The notes below the pieces were generated by a model. That model did no database searches. It was not told the DNA's origin and was given only the letters and a program-made list of their open reading frames with translations. Position numbers and translations under genes: made by a program. Shown one piece after another: positions 1 through 8,552 of a DNA stretch of 64,000 nucleotides. Positions within the stretch are counted from its first letter, which is position 1. Each line of letters starts with the position of its first letter. The stretch lies in the NCBI RefSeq assembly GCF_021504595.1, contig NZ_JACSGT010000002.1:682001-746000 (forward strand), given 5' to 3'. This stretch comes from Chryseobacterium indicum (GTDB lineage Bacteria; Bacteroidota; Bacteroidia; Flavobacteriales; Weeksellaceae).

Positions 1-258
1 GGAGCGGAAAGAATTTATACTGTGGTAGGAAACATCTGCGAAACGGATACTTTTGCATGGGACAGAAAGCTGAATGAAGTAAGAGAAGGCGATATTCTGG
101 CGTTTCACAATGCAGGAGCTTATGGTTTTGAGATGAGTTCCAACTTTAATTCAAGGTTAAAACCTGCCGAAGTTATGTTTTTAGACGGAAAAGCATATCT
201 CATCAGAAAAAGAGATGAATTCGAAGATCTTTTGAAAAATCAGATCGAGGTATTGTAG
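1..258 (+). CDS. lysA: Diaminopimelate decarboxylase, C-terminal part (partial)
   Basis: The frame is open from the first base of the window to the stop at 256-258, giving the last 85 residues of a longer protein. The residues match the C-terminal beta domain of the PLP-dependent decarboxylase LysA: a GNICETDTF stretch containing the conserved Cys and Glu of the active site contributed across the dimer, then the GAYGFEMSSNFN segment in which the Tyr contacts PLP and substrate. The enzyme converts meso-diaminopimelate to lysine in the cytoplasm. The start lies upstream of the window. A strong hairpin terminator follows at 284-312, so lysA ends its transcription unit here. Confidence 0.93.
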   Translation, partial: GAERIYTVVGNICETDTFAWDRKLNEVREGDILAFHNAGAYGFEMSSNFNSRLKPAEVMFLDGKAYLIRKRDEFEDLLKNQIEVL

Positions 259-283
259 TTAATCCGGCTCGAAGATATATGGG

Positions 284-312
284 AGCTCCGCATTTTTTGC
301 GGAGCTTTTTTT
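284..312 (+). terminator. Intrinsic terminator of lysA
   Basis: AGCTCCGC (284-291) and GCGGAGCT (299-306) form a perfect 8-bp stem with a 7-nt A/T loop, followed directly by a T run. It lies 26 bp after the lysA stop. It also argues against any start for the next gene near 279, because that reading frame would run through the terminator. Confidence 0.9.
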
Positions 313-341
313 ATTGTTTTTTAATATTTATTTTATACTCT

Positions 342-356
342 TGGCACAATCTTTAC
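342..356 (+). promoter_or_regulatory. Candidate sigma-54 type (-24/-12) promoter of poxB
   Basis: TGGCACAATCTTTAC matches the sigma-54 consensus TGGCAC-N5-TTGC at every fixed position except one (A for G in the -12 dinucleotide). It stands 64 nt before the chosen poxB ATG at 420 and just after the lysA terminator. A sigma-54 activator gene lies about 7 kb downstream (7242). No clear TAnnTTTG box competes in this gap. The call rests on one motif and is tentative. Confidence 0.35.
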
Positions 357-419
357 ATCTCTACATTATCAACCCATTCCAAAAATATTTCTGAAACATC
401 AACACTAAAATATCAAAAT

Positions 420-2153
420 ATGGCTAAAAATATTGCAGAGCAAATTGTAGAAATGCTTGAAAACGCCAATGTGAAAAGAATTTATGCCGTTACAGGCGAC
501 AGTTTAAACCATTTAAATATAGCCGTAAAAAAAAGCAGCATCGAATGGATTCACGTAAGGCACGAAGAAGCCGGAGCTTATGCAGCAGCTGCAGAAGCGG
601 AACTGGATGGTTTTGCGGTTTGCGCGGGAAGCTGCGGACCGGGACACGTTCATTTAATCAATGGGGTTTATGAAGCGCACCGTTCTCATGTTCCGATGTT
701 GGTTATTGCTTCCACGATTCCAAGTGAAGAAATGGGGATGGATTATTTTCAGGAAACCAATACCATTAAGTTATTCGACGATTGCAGTCATTACAACCAA
801 ATGATTACAAGACTGGAACAGGTTCAGAGAACGGTACAGACGGCAATTCAGCATGCAATTTCCAAAAAAGGCGTTGCGGTAATCGGTCTTCCGGGAGACG
901 TTTCGGAGCTGGATGCAGAAGAAGCGGTGACTTCCGATAAAATTTTCAGAACAAATCCTGTTATTCGTCCTTCAGATGAAGAATTAAAAGAACTCGCAGA
1001 TTTAATCAACGAAAGTAAAAAAGTAACGCTTTATTGCGGAATCGGTGCGGAAAATGCCAATGCTGAAGTGGTTGAACTTTCAAAATATTTAAAAGCTCCG
1101 GTGGGATATTCTTTCCGCGGAAAAATGTCTATTCAGCCAAATAATCCCAATGAAGTAGGTTTAACCGGACTTTTAGGACTTCCTTCTGCTTATCATGCCA
1201 TGCACGAAGCTGATCTTCTGATTCTTCTGGGGACAGATTTTCCTTACGAGAAATTTATGCCTGTCAAAAACAAAATTGTTCAGATCGATGAAGCGCCCGA
1301 ACGTTTGGGAAGAAGAGCTAAACTGGAATTGGGATTAACGGGCGATGTAAAAGAAACTATCAAAGCACTTTTACCATTATTGAAAGAAAAAACAGACGGC
1401 AATTTCCTTAAACAGCAGCTTGAGTTTTATGAAAAGGTTAAAGAAAATCAGCTTACGTATGTGAAAGATCCTGGAACTGAAAATGCCATTCAGCCGGAGT
1501 TTGTTACCCATACTTTGGATAAATTAACAAAGAAAGACGCCATTTTTACCGTAGATACAGGAATGTGCTGTGTTTGGGGCGCGAGATACATCACAGGAAC
1601 CGGAGAACGGAAAATGCTCGGTTCTTTTAATCACGGTTCGATGGCGAATGCAATGCCAATGGCAATTGGAGCCTCTTTAGCGTATCCTGAAAGGCAGGTT
1701 GTTGCTCTATGCGGCGACGGAGGTTTATCCATGCTTCTGGGAGATATGGCAACGATTTTTCAGTATAAACTTCCGGTGAAAATTATCGTATTCAATAACC
1801 GGTCTTTAGGAATGGTAAAACTGGAAATGGAAGTAGGAGGAATGCCGGATAATGAAACGGATATGGTGAATCCGGATTTTGCAATGATTGCCCATGCAAT
1901 GGGATATCCCGGAAAAAATGTAAATAAACCTGAGGATGTGGAAGCTGCCATTAAAGAATGTCTTGATTATAACGGTCCTTATCTTTTAAATATTTTTACC
2001 AATCCGAATGCACTGGCTCTACCTCCGAAAATTGAAGCCGCTCAGATTTTAGGAATGACAAAATCCATGGCTCAGCTTATGTTGGGAGGAAAAATGGAAG
2101 AAGCACTCGACACTGTGAAAAGCAATTACAAACACATTAAAGATCTTTTGTAA
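420..2153 (+). CDS. poxB: Thiamine-pyrophosphate enzyme, PoxB-type pyruvate dehydrogenase/oxidase
   Basis: This 577-residue protein has the three-domain layout of the POX/acetolactate synthase family: an N-terminal Pyr domain opening with YAVTGDSLNHLN and carrying the catalytic Glu in RHEEAGAYAAAAEAEL, a central cofactor domain, and a C-terminal PP domain with the TPP/Mg motif GDGG near residue 432 and NN about 28 residues later. The GDSLN opening and length fit PoxB, which oxidatively decarboxylates pyruvate to acetate and CO2 and passes electrons to quinone at the inner membrane. The frame stays open back to 279, but that stretch reads through the lysA terminator, so ATG 420 (MAKNIAEQI) is preferred. 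A candidate sigma-54 promoter lies upstream. Another TPP decarboxylase specificity cannot be excluded. Confidence 0.85.
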   Translation: MAKNIAEQIVEMLENANVKRIYAVTGDSLNHLNIAVKKSSIEWIHVRHEEAGAYAAAAEAELDGFAVCAGSCGPGHVHLINGVYEAHRSHVPMLVIASTIPSEEMGMDYFQETNTIKLFDDCSHYNQMITRLEQVQRTVQTAIQHAISKKGVAVIGLPGDVSELDAEEAVTSDKIFRTNPVIRPSDEELKELADLINESKKVTLYCGIGAENANAEVVELSKYLKAPVGYSFRGKMSIQPNNPNEVGLTGLLGLPSAYHAMHEADLLILLGTDFPYEKFMPVKNKIVQIDEAPERLGRRAKLELGLTGDVKETIKALLPLLKEKTDGNFLKQQLEFYEKVKENQLTYVKDPGTENAIQPEFVTHTLDKLTKKDAIFTVDTGMCCVWGARYITGTGERKMLGSFNHGSMANAMPMAIGASLAYPERQVVALCGDGGLSMLLGDMATIFQYKLPVKIIVFNNRSLGMVKLEMEVGGMPDNETDMVNPDFAMIAHAMGYPGKNVNKPEDVEAAIKECLDYNGPYLLNIFTNPNALALPPKIEAAQILGMTKSMAQLMLGGKMEEALDTVKSNYKHIKDLL

Positions 2154-2196
2154 TGCACATCATGAGATAATACTTTTCTCTATTTGGTTTAAGTAG

Positions 2197-2204
2197 TATC
2201 TTTG
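2197..2204 (+). promoter_or_regulatory. -7 box (TATCTTTG) before the TonB-C-like gene cluster
   Basis: TATCTTTG matches the Bacteroidota -7 consensus TAnnTTTG exactly and lies 20 nt before the ATG at 2225. I did not find a TTG at the usual 17-19 nt upstream, so only the -7 element is visible. Confidence 0.55.
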
Positions 2205-2224
2205 TTTAAGTAAATTTAATTTTA

Positions 2225-2725
2225 ATGAAAAATCCTATGAGAACGATATTAGTACTTCTTACGTTTTTCGCATCAAACTTTGCAATAGCACAGTTTAATG
2301 ATGTAGAAGAAAGAGATGATAATTTTATGACGGAGAACAATAAAAATATTCTCAAAATAGATATAAAAGAACCTTTGCTGCAGGTTGCTGTAAAAAATTG
2401 TAACGATTTTAAGGCGGCAAGTTTTGAAGGCGGAATTCCGGCTTACAAAGAAATGCTGAGAAAATATATGTATGATTACCTGAATACAGATTTCTATGTT
2501 CTGAACGGTGATTTCACATTTACCCTTACCGTAGACCAAAACGGAAAAGTAACCAATATCGAAGGAACTCCAAAAGTTTCAAACAGTCAGGTATTTTTTG
2601 ATGATATGAAGTATGTGGTAAGGAGAATTAAGAAAAACTGGATTCCTGCAAGCTGCAACGGACAGCCTGTAACATCTCAGATCAAAATAAAAATGAATCT
2701 GTCTTCCATTGCAACAGATGTATAA
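2225..2725 (+). CDS. Secreted TonB-C-domain-like protein, copy 1
   Basis: A 166-residue protein with an N-terminal signal peptide (hydrophobic residues about 5-20, ending FAIAQ). The C-terminal 100 residues carry the pattern of short Bacteroidota TonB-C proteins: FEGG near the domain start, then a beta-rich FTLTVDQNGKVTNIEG segment, then KNWIPASCNGQPV and a final basic strand. In TonB this fold contacts outer-membrane receptors, but there is no N-terminal membrane anchor here, so the protein is probably periplasmic and not an energy transducer. It heads a run of three related genes (2225, 2743, 3146), 17 bp before the next, probably one operon formed by tandem duplication. The role is unknown. 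Confidence 0.8.
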   Translation: MKNPMRTILVLLTFFASNFAIAQFNDVEERDDNFMTENNKNILKIDIKEPLLQVAVKNCNDFKAASFEGGIPAYKEMLRKYMYDYLNTDFYVLNGDFTFTLTVDQNGKVTNIEGTPKVSNSQVFFDDMKYVVRRIKKNWIPASCNGQPVTSQIKIKMNLSSIATDV

Positions 2726-2742
2726 GACAACTTTTAATAACC

Positions 2743-3159
2743 ATGAAAAAATATCTTTTAATTTTACCTTTATTGCTTATAAGCGGTAAAGGCTTTTCTC
2801 AGGAAAATACAACTCAGGTTCAGCAGACAGCGGAAAGTTACCAGAAAGCAGAATTTCCGGGAGGCGATCAGGCTTTTCAGAAAGAATTCATGAATATGGT
2901 TCATGCCTATATTGATATGGCTCTTTATGCCATTCAGGGAAAAGTGACTTTTGTGTTTAATATTGATGCCAAAGGAAAAATCAGTCAGATCGATGTCCTT
3001 CCGAAATTCAAAAACAATGAAATGTTTATCGACGACATGAAATATGCGGCGAAAAAAGTAAAAGGAAAATGGACTCCCGCAAAAAAGAACGGCGTTCCGG
3101 TCGATTCAAAATTTGTTATGAAGGTGAATTTCAGTAACAATACTTATGATCATGATTAA
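2743..3159 (+). CDS. Secreted TonB-C-domain-like protein, copy 2
   Basis: A 138-residue secreted protein with a signal peptide ending near GFSQ (residue 20). The mature part is one TonB-C-like domain: FPGGDQAFQKEF, then GKVTFVFNIDAKGKISQ, then KGKWTPAKKNGVPVDS. It is clearly paralogous to the genes before and after it. Its stop overlaps the start of the third copy by 14 nt, so the two are translationally close. No membrane anchor is present. The function is unknown. Confidence 0.82.
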   Translation: MKKYLLILPLLLISGKGFSQENTTQVQQTAESYQKAEFPGGDQAFQKEFMNMVHAYIDMALYAIQGKVTFVFNIDAKGKISQIDVLPKFKNNEMFIDDMKYAAKKVKGKWTPAKKNGVPVDSKFVMKVNFSNNTYDHD

Positions 3160-3883
3160 AAAATTATTTCCATTTATTATTTTATTGTGTTATTCATCTG
3201 TCTGTGCGCAAATCAGTAATGCTTACTATTCTGTAGGTGAAGAAGCTTACAAAGGGGGTGCTGAAAAGATGTATCAGGACATCCACGATGTAATTACTAG
3301 AAAAAATCTTCAGAAATGTCCTAAAAACGAGTATTTTTATGTCAAACTAAGAATAGATCGTACAGGAAAACCGGGACTTATACAAGATAAGCGAACAAAA
3401 GAGTTTATGCAAAAATCTCCGTGTGCATATGATTATGTGATAAAAACACTCGGAGAGCTTCACGATTGGATTCCAAGTAAAAACGTAACGCTTTCTGATG
3501 GTACACTTTATGAATTTCCGTTTTTTCCTAATGATTTGGTTGGACATAATTACAAAAAAGATTACAATGCAAAAGAGCAGACAGAAAAGGCATCCTACGA
3601 AGGAGGGACTGATGCTTTCAGAAAGGAACTTGCTTATTTAATCGGGGAATATCTTGCAGATTTGTACAAACCGGAGGGGGTTTTTGAATTATCTTTTACG
3701 GTAAATGAAAACGGTAGAGCATCGGATTTTGATATTTTTCCCAAATCTCCTTCATCTGAACAGTTTGTGAAAGATATAAATACAATTACTAAAAGAATGA
3801 AGGACAAGTGGATCCCTGCAAAATTCAGAGGACAAAATATTTCTTCAAGAAATGTAATTAAAATAAGATTCAGAAATGATTAA
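3146..3883 (+). CDS. Secreted protein with two TonB-C-like units, copy 3
   Basis: A 245-residue secreted protein with a signal peptide through about residue 21 (ending CAQIS). It appears to contain two units. The first, about residues 30-125, is divergent (YKGGAEKMYQDI, then FYVKLRIDRTGKPGLI, then LHDWIPSKNV). The second, about residues 145-245, is canonical (YEGGTDAFRKEL, then FELSFTVNENGRASD, then KDKWIPAKFRGQNI). The doubled unit separates it from its two single-domain neighbours. It overlaps copy 2 by 14 nt. Function unknown; an envelope role is inferred only from secretion and fold. Confidence 0.75.
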   Translation: MIMIKKLFPFIILLCYSSVCAQISNAYYSVGEEAYKGGAEKMYQDIHDVITRKNLQKCPKNEYFYVKLRIDRTGKPGLIQDKRTKEFMQKSPCAYDYVIKTLGELHDWIPSKNVTLSDGTLYEFPFFPNDLVGHNYKKDYNAKEQTEKASYEGGTDAFRKELAYLIGEYLADLYKPEGVFELSFTVNENGRASDFDIFPKSPSSEQFVKDINTITKRMKDKWIPAKFRGQNISSRNVIKIRFRND

Positions 3884-3910
3884 CTCCTGACATTCTGTCA
3901 CAATATTTTG

Positions 3911-3918
3911 TATCTTTG
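3911..3918 (+). promoter_or_regulatory. -7 box (TATCTTTG) upstream of miaB
   Basis: TATCTTTG is an exact -7 match, about 93 nt before the GTG start of miaB, implying a leader of roughly 85 nt. No exact -33 TTG is visible at the usual distance. Confidence 0.5.
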
Positions 3919-4011
3919 CAAATTCAATAAGTTCAGAATTTAATGTTTTGAGTTCAAACCTGTATGTGTAGAACCTTAGACGTTAAATTTTAAACCTAAA
4001 ATTCGATTATC

Positions 4012-5448
4012 GTGCAGGAAAAATATATAGACGAAACAAAACAGGGAGAAGCTTTTGCCATTGCGGAAAAAGCAGAAAACTCAAAGAAATTATTCTTGGA
4101 GAGCTACGGTTGTCAGATGAATTTCTCTGACTCTGAGATTGTTGCATCCATACTTAATGAACAGGGATATAATACAACGTTGAAGGTTGAAGAAGCAGAT
4201 TTAATCCTTTTAAATACCTGTTCCATCCGTGAAAAAGCAGAACAAACGGTAAGAATGCGTCTTTCACAGTTCAAAAACCTGAAAAAAGAAAAACCGAACA
4301 TGACGGTCGGTGTTTTGGGCTGTATGGCTGAAAGACTGAAAACCAAATTCTTAGAAGAAGAACAGTTGGTGGATCTTGTGGTTGGTCCCGATGCGTATAG
4401 AGATTTACCCAATCTTTTAAAAGAAACAGAAGACGGAAGAGATGCGATTAACGTAATTCTTTCCAAAGAAGAAACGTATGCGGATATCAATCCGGTTCGT
4501 TTAGGCGGAAATGGGGTTACAGCTTTTGTAACGATTACAAGAGGCTGCGATAATATGTGTACGTTTTGCGTCGTTCCTTTTACGAGAGGGCGAGAAAGAA
4601 GCCGTGATCCGCATTCTATTCTGGATGAGTGCAAAAGCCTTTGGGAAAGCGGGTATAAAGAAATTACCTTATTAGGACAAAACGTAGATTCTTACCTTTG
4701 GTATGGAGGCGGTCCTAAAAAAGATTTTGCCAAAGCATCTGAAATGCAGAAAGCTACAGCCGTGAATTTTGCCCAGTTGCTTGATCTGGTTGCGAAAGCC
4801 GTTCCTAAAATGAGAATCCGTTTCTCTACTTCCAATCCGCAGGATATGAGTCTGGATGTATTCAGGATGATGGCAAAACACGATAACATCTGTAAATATG
4901 TTCACCTTCCGGTTCAGAGCGGAAGTAACAATATGCTGGAAGCCATGAACAGACAGCACACCCGCGAAGAATATTTAGATTTAATTAAAAAAGCAAAAGA
5001 AATCGTTCCCGAAGTTGCTTTTTCTCAGGATATGATCGTCGGTTTCTGCAGCGAAACAGAAGAAGATCATCAGGATACATTAAGCTTAATGAGAGAAGTG
5101 GAATACGACTACGGTTATATGTTCGCTTACTCAGAAAGACCGGGAACTCCTGCTCACAAAAAGATGGAGGACAATATTCCGGCAGACGTTAAACAGAGAC
5201 GTTTGGCGGAAGTCATTGCTTTACAGGGAGAACTGTCCAGAAAAAGAATGAAATCTTATGTAGGAAGAGTTCACCAGATTTTAATTGAAGGAACTTCAAA
5301 AAAGAACGAAAACCAGTGGAAAGGAAGAAATTCCCAGAATGCAGTTTGCGTTTTCGATAAACTGGAAGGTCAGAAAATTGGTGACATTGTGGACGTTTTT
5401 GTTTTTGACAATACACAGGGCACACTTTTAGGGGAAACGGTAAAGTAA
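4012..5448 (+). CDS. miaB: tRNA-2-methylthio-N6-dimethylallyladenosine synthase
   Basis: MiaB is a radical-SAM methylthiotransferase that adds the 2-methylthio group to i6A at position 37 of tRNAs reading U-starting codons. All parts are present: an N-terminal UPF0004 domain with three cluster cysteines (YGCQMN at C34, [16 protein letters not shown]), the radical-SAM triad C179-x3-C183-x2-C186 in [10 protein letters not shown], and a C-terminal TRAM domain ending near residue 475. The length, 478 residues, is normal. The start is GTG at 4012; the extra 25 N-terminal residues before the conserved KLFLESYGC are typical of this phylum. It stands alone with its own promoter. Confidence 0.96.
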   Translation: MQEKYIDETKQGEAFAIAEKAENSKKLFLESYGCQMNFSDSEIVASILNEQGYNTTLKVEEADLILLNTCSIREKAEQTVRMRLSQFKNLKKEKPNMTVGVLGCMAERLKTKFLEEEQLVDLVVGPDAYRDLPNLLKETEDGRDAINVILSKEETYADINPVRLGGNGVTAFVTITRGCDNMCTFCVVPFTRGRERSRDPHSILDECKSLWESGYKEITLLGQNVDSYLWYGGGPKKDFAKASEMQKATAVNFAQLLDLVAKAVPKMRIRFSTSNPQDMSLDVFRMMAKHDNICKYVHLPVQSGSNNMLEAMNRQHTREEYLDLIKKAKEIVPEVAFSQDMIVGFCSETEEDHQDTLSLMREVEYDYGYMFAYSERPGTPAHKKMEDNIPADVKQRRLAEVIALQGELSRKRMKSYVGRVHQILIEGTSKKNENQWKGRNSQNAVCVFDKLEGQKIGDIVDVFVFDNTQGTLLGETVK

Positions 5449-5449
5449 T

Positions 5450-5590
5450 TTATTGGGCAGCTTAGAACTTCGTTCGTAGCTTTCGATTAAAGCCTTCGCT
5501 TTTATCTCATGTATGCCTTCGTTCCTGCTTTTTTATTTTTTGGAAAAATAAAAAGAGCTTCACTCAAGTCGGGCTGCGTGCATCTCAATA
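5450..5590. repeat. Possible dispersed Flavobacteriia repeat (degenerate)
   Basis: Between miaB and the DUF1016 gene is a stretch less AT-rich than the other gaps, opening near TTGGGCAGC and closing near GTCGGGCTGC, with several CTTCG clusters between. From memory, a dispersed non-coding repeat of Flavobacteriia opens with TTGGGCG and contains GTCGGGCTGTCC, and this looks like a worn copy. No reading frame of note is present. A search of the rest of the genome for the same block would settle it. Confidence 0.35.
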
Positions 5591-5630
5591 GTGAGTAAGT
5601 TTAATATAAAATTGAGAATATTCTTTCAAA

Positions 5631-6737
5631 ATGAAAGATTTACAGAATACACAACTTTTAAAAAATATTTCTTCATTACTCGATAATGCAAGAAAAAAAG
5701 TTGCTGTCGCTGTAAATCAAACCATCGTTCTTACCTATTATGAAATAGGAAGAATGATTGTGGAAGATGAACAAAATGGGGAAGACAGAGCGGAATATGG
5801 AAAAGCTGTTCTTAAAGATTTGTCATTACATTTGACAGAAAGATTTGGTAAGGGGTTTTCTGTTTCAAATCTTAAACAAATTAGGCAATTTTATATTGTC
5901 TATTCAAAAGGACAAACACCGTCTGTCTTTTTGCAAGATTCGGATAAGCATAATGAAAAAGGACAAACACTGTCTGACGAATCAGGAATAATAACAAATC
6001 AAAAACCAGCCCGGCAAGATTCTATAAAATTCAACCTTTCATGGTCTCATTATTTGAAGTTAATGAGAATCACTGATATTAATGAAAGGAGGTTCTACGA
6101 AATTGAAAGTTATAAAAACAACTGGAGCCTAAGAGAATTGCAGAGACAGTATGATTCTGCTTTATATGCAAGACTATCTTTAAGCAAAAATAAAGAAGAG
6201 ATTCTTCAGCTTGCTGAAAAAGGACAAATTATAGAAAAGCCAAAAGACCTCATCAAAGATCCTTATGTTTTGGAATTTCTGGGACTGTCTGAAAAGCCTC
6301 ATTATTCTGAAAACGAATTAGAGTCCGAATTAATTGATAAACTGGAACATTTTCTTCTGGAATTAGGAACCGGATTTACCTTTGTTGCAAGACAGGACAG
6401 AATAACCTTTGATGAAAAGCAATTCCGTATAGATTTGGTGTTTTATAACAGAATTTTGAGATGTTTTGTCTTAATAGATTTAAAAATTGGCGAACTGAAA
6501 CATCAGGATATTGGGCAAATGCAGATGTACGTCAACTATTACGATAGAGAAAAACGCCTTGAAGGTGAAAATAAAACCATAGGCATTATTCTTTGTCAGG
6601 ATAAAAGTGAAGCTTTGGTAAGATATACTTTACCGGAAGATAACGAACAGATTTTTGCAAGTAAATATTTTACCATATTGCCAAGTAAACAAGATTTTAT
6701 TAACATTTTAAACTCAGACAATGGAAAAATTTCATAA
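5631..6737 (+). CDS. DUF1016/YhcG-family PDDEXK nuclease
   Basis: A 368-residue protein of the YhcG type. The N-terminal DUF1016 helical domain (about 1-190) shows YYEIGRMIVEDEQ, LKQIRQFY, WSHYLKLMRI and NNWSLRELQRQYDSALYARL. The C-terminal PDDEXK domain (about 215-350) shows RIDLVFYN (D268) and LIDLKIGEL (D283 and K285). These proteins are predicted endonucleases, often found near restriction or defence genes and sometimes alone. Here no restriction genes flank it: miaB lies upstream and a small secreted protein downstream, overlapping by 17 nt. The low-complexity insert near residues 100-125 contains two copies of KGQTxS, which looks like a small internal duplication. Confidence 0.85.
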   Translation: MKDLQNTQLLKNISSLLDNARKKVAVAVNQTIVLTYYEIGRMIVEDEQNGEDRAEYGKAVLKDLSLHLTERFGKGFSVSNLKQIRQFYIVYSKGQTPSVFLQDSDKHNEKGQTLSDESGIITNQKPARQDSIKFNLSWSHYLKLMRITDINERRFYEIESYKNNWSLRELQRQYDSALYARLSLSKNKEEILQLAEKGQIIEKPKDLIKDPYVLEFLGLSEKPHYSENELESELIDKLEHFLLELGTGFTFVARQDRITFDEKQFRIDLVFYNRILRCFVLIDLKIGELKHQDIGQMQMYVNYYDREKRLEGENKTIGIILCQDKSEALVRYTLPEDNEQIFASKYFTILPSKQDFINILNSDNGKIS

Positions 6738-7152
6738 ATATTGCCTAAGTGTATTGTTGGTAATAATCTGCAGCAATATTTCAGCTCAAATTTCCAACGG
6801 AACAGCCGAAAGTGAAGACTGTAAACAGCTTTATGAGCTTTATAACCGGATTTTAAATCAGGATTGCGAAAATTTGCAGGAAACCTGTACAAAAGAAAAT
6901 CCTGTACAGAATAAAACGATCAGTCAAAAGCATCCTGCAGTTGATCTTATCGGTAAAATTTTTCCAAATAAACAAAAGAACAATTTTCAACAAAATAAAA
7001 CAGGAACAGATTTTTCTGAAAAAGAAAAACATAATCAGCTCCTGAAAAATTTTGAAAAGAACAGCAGAGAAAATCTCTTCGCTGAAATTTTATATTTTAA
7101 AACCAGAGTTTCAAAAGTCAGAAATAAAGATTATTTGGACGTTGTAAGTTAA
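6721..7152 (+). CDS. Small secreted protein of unknown function
   Basis: A 143-residue protein with a signal peptide (about 1-22, ending ISAQ). The mature part is polar and probably largely disordered, with three cysteines in the first third, in ESEDCKQLY and NQDCENLQETC. No family is recognised. The start overlaps the end of the preceding nuclease gene by 17 nt in another frame, which suggests cotranscription, though the two proteins have no obvious shared role. The following gap (7153-7241) is AT-rich with no clear terminator. Confidence 0.6.
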   Translation: MEKFHKYCLSVLLVIICSNISAQISNGTAESEDCKQLYELYNRILNQDCENLQETCTKENPVQNKTISQKHPAVDLIGKIFPNKQKNNFQQNKTGTDFSEKEKHNQLLKNFEKNSRENLFAEILYFKTRVSKVRNKDYLDVVS

Positions 7153-7241
7153 ATTTAAACCCAATTATTTTTAAACTAAACAGCAGATTTACAATTAATT
7201 AATGTAAATCATATTCAAATCAATAATCTAAAAATTTACTT

Positions 7242-8534
7242 ATGAGCAACGAGCTTCAAAATATAAAAAACCGTTTCGGAATTATCGGAAACTTTCCGGC
7301 TTTAAACCGTGCTTTGGAAAAAGCCATACAGGTCGCACCAACCGACATTTCAGTCCTTGTGATCGGGGAAAGTGGAGTAGGGAAAGAATTTATTCCGAAA
7401 ATTATCCATTCAGAATCCAAAAGAAAACATCAGCCTTATATTGTCGTTAACTGTGGAGCAATTCCCGAAGGAACGATTGATTCCGAACTGTTCGGACACG
7501 AAAAAGGAGCATTTACAGGAGCTACAGCAACCAGAAAAGGATATTTCGAAGTTGCCGATGGCGGAACGATCTTTTTAGATGAGGTGGGAGAGCTTCCTTT
7601 ACAGACGCAGGTTCGTTTACTTCGTGTTTTGGAAAGCGGCGAGTTTATGAAAGTAGGTTCTTCGCAGGTTCAGAAAACCAATGTAAGAATTGTCGCTGCC
7701 ACGAATGTGAACATGATGAAGGCAATTCAGGACGGAAGATTCCGGGAAGATCTTTATTACCGTCTCAATACAGTGCAGATTGATATGCCGCCTTTGCGTG
7801 AAAGAAAAGGGGATATTCATTTGCTTTTCAGAAAATTTGCTATCGATTTTGCTGAAAAATACAGAATGCCGGAACTGGAACTTGAGCCAAGCGCAGTACA
7901 TTACATCGAAAATTATACGTTTCCCGGAAATATTCGTCAGCTGAGAAACCTGGTGGAGCAAATGACGGTAGTAGAAAGAAACAGGCACGTAGAAGTTGAA
8001 AAACTGGCGGAATATATTCCCATGGAATCACATCTTCCCATGGTTGTCAATACACCGAATACTCCAAAGCAGAACGATTTCGGAAGCGAAAGAGAAATCA
8101 TGTACAAAATTCTATTTGACATGAGAAATGATATTAATGATTTAAAATCCTTAACTTCGGAATTGATAAAAAACAGAGGAACATCCGATCTTAGCAGTCA
8201 CGAGAAAAACTTAATCAACAGGATTTATACTTCTGAAACACAGCAGAATGTTGCTCCGGGTTCTTTACTGTATTTTGAAAACAACAGTAATCATAATCCG
8301 GTAGTTCAGAATCCGACAATTATTTCAGAGCCGGACAACAGCTACGAAGATATTGAAGATATTGAAATTGAAGAAAACAGACCGGAATCTTTATCGCTTC
8401 AGAATAACGAAAAAGATTTGATTATCAAAGCATTGGAAAAACATAAAGGAAGAAGAAACAAGGCAGCGGATGAACTGGGAATTTCCCAAAGAACTTTGTA
8501 CAGAAAAATAAAACAGTATAACTTAGAAGAATAA
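7242..8534 (+). CDS. Sigma-54-dependent transcriptional activator (no receiver domain)
   Basis: A 430-residue bacterial enhancer-binding protein that lacks an N-terminal sensory domain. The AAA+ domain starts almost at once: Walker A GESGVGKE (42-49), the sigma-54 contact loop GAFTGA (89-94), Walker B LDEVGELP (D113-E114), then the arginine-finger region FREDLYYRL. A linker with many acidic residues (about 280-385) leads to a Fis-type helix-turn-helix, KAADELGISQRTLYRKIKQY. It would use ATP hydrolysis to open sigma-54 promoters, and without a sensor it may be controlled by abundance. Orthologues commonly sit next to lptE in this group, as here. A candidate sigma-54 promoter lies at 342-356 in this window. 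Confidence 0.92.
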   Translation: MSNELQNIKNRFGIIGNFPALNRALEKAIQVAPTDISVLVIGESGVGKEFIPKIIHSESKRKHQPYIVVNCGAIPEGTIDSELFGHEKGAFTGATATRKGYFEVADGGTIFLDEVGELPLQTQVRLLRVLESGEFMKVGSSQVQKTNVRIVAATNVNMMKAIQDGRFREDLYYRLNTVQIDMPPLRERKGDIHLLFRKFAIDFAEKYRMPELELEPSAVHYIENYTFPGNIRQLRNLVEQMTVVERNRHVEVEKLAEYIPMESHLPMVVNTPNTPKQNDFGSEREIMYKILFDMRNDINDLKSLTSELIKNRGTSDLSSHEKNLINRIYTSETQQNVAPGSLLYFENNSNHNPVVQNPTIISEPDNSYEDIEDIEIEENRPESLSLQNNEKDLIIKALEKHKGRRNKAADELGISQRTLYRKIKQYNLEE

Positions 8535-8552
8535 TAAACTAAAAATTAAATC

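Noticed and set aside
279..419. Extended N-terminus of the PoxB-type protein starting near 279
   Set aside because: The stretch reads through the lysA terminator and adds a hydrophobic extension absent from PoxB proteins; ATG 420 matches the family start.
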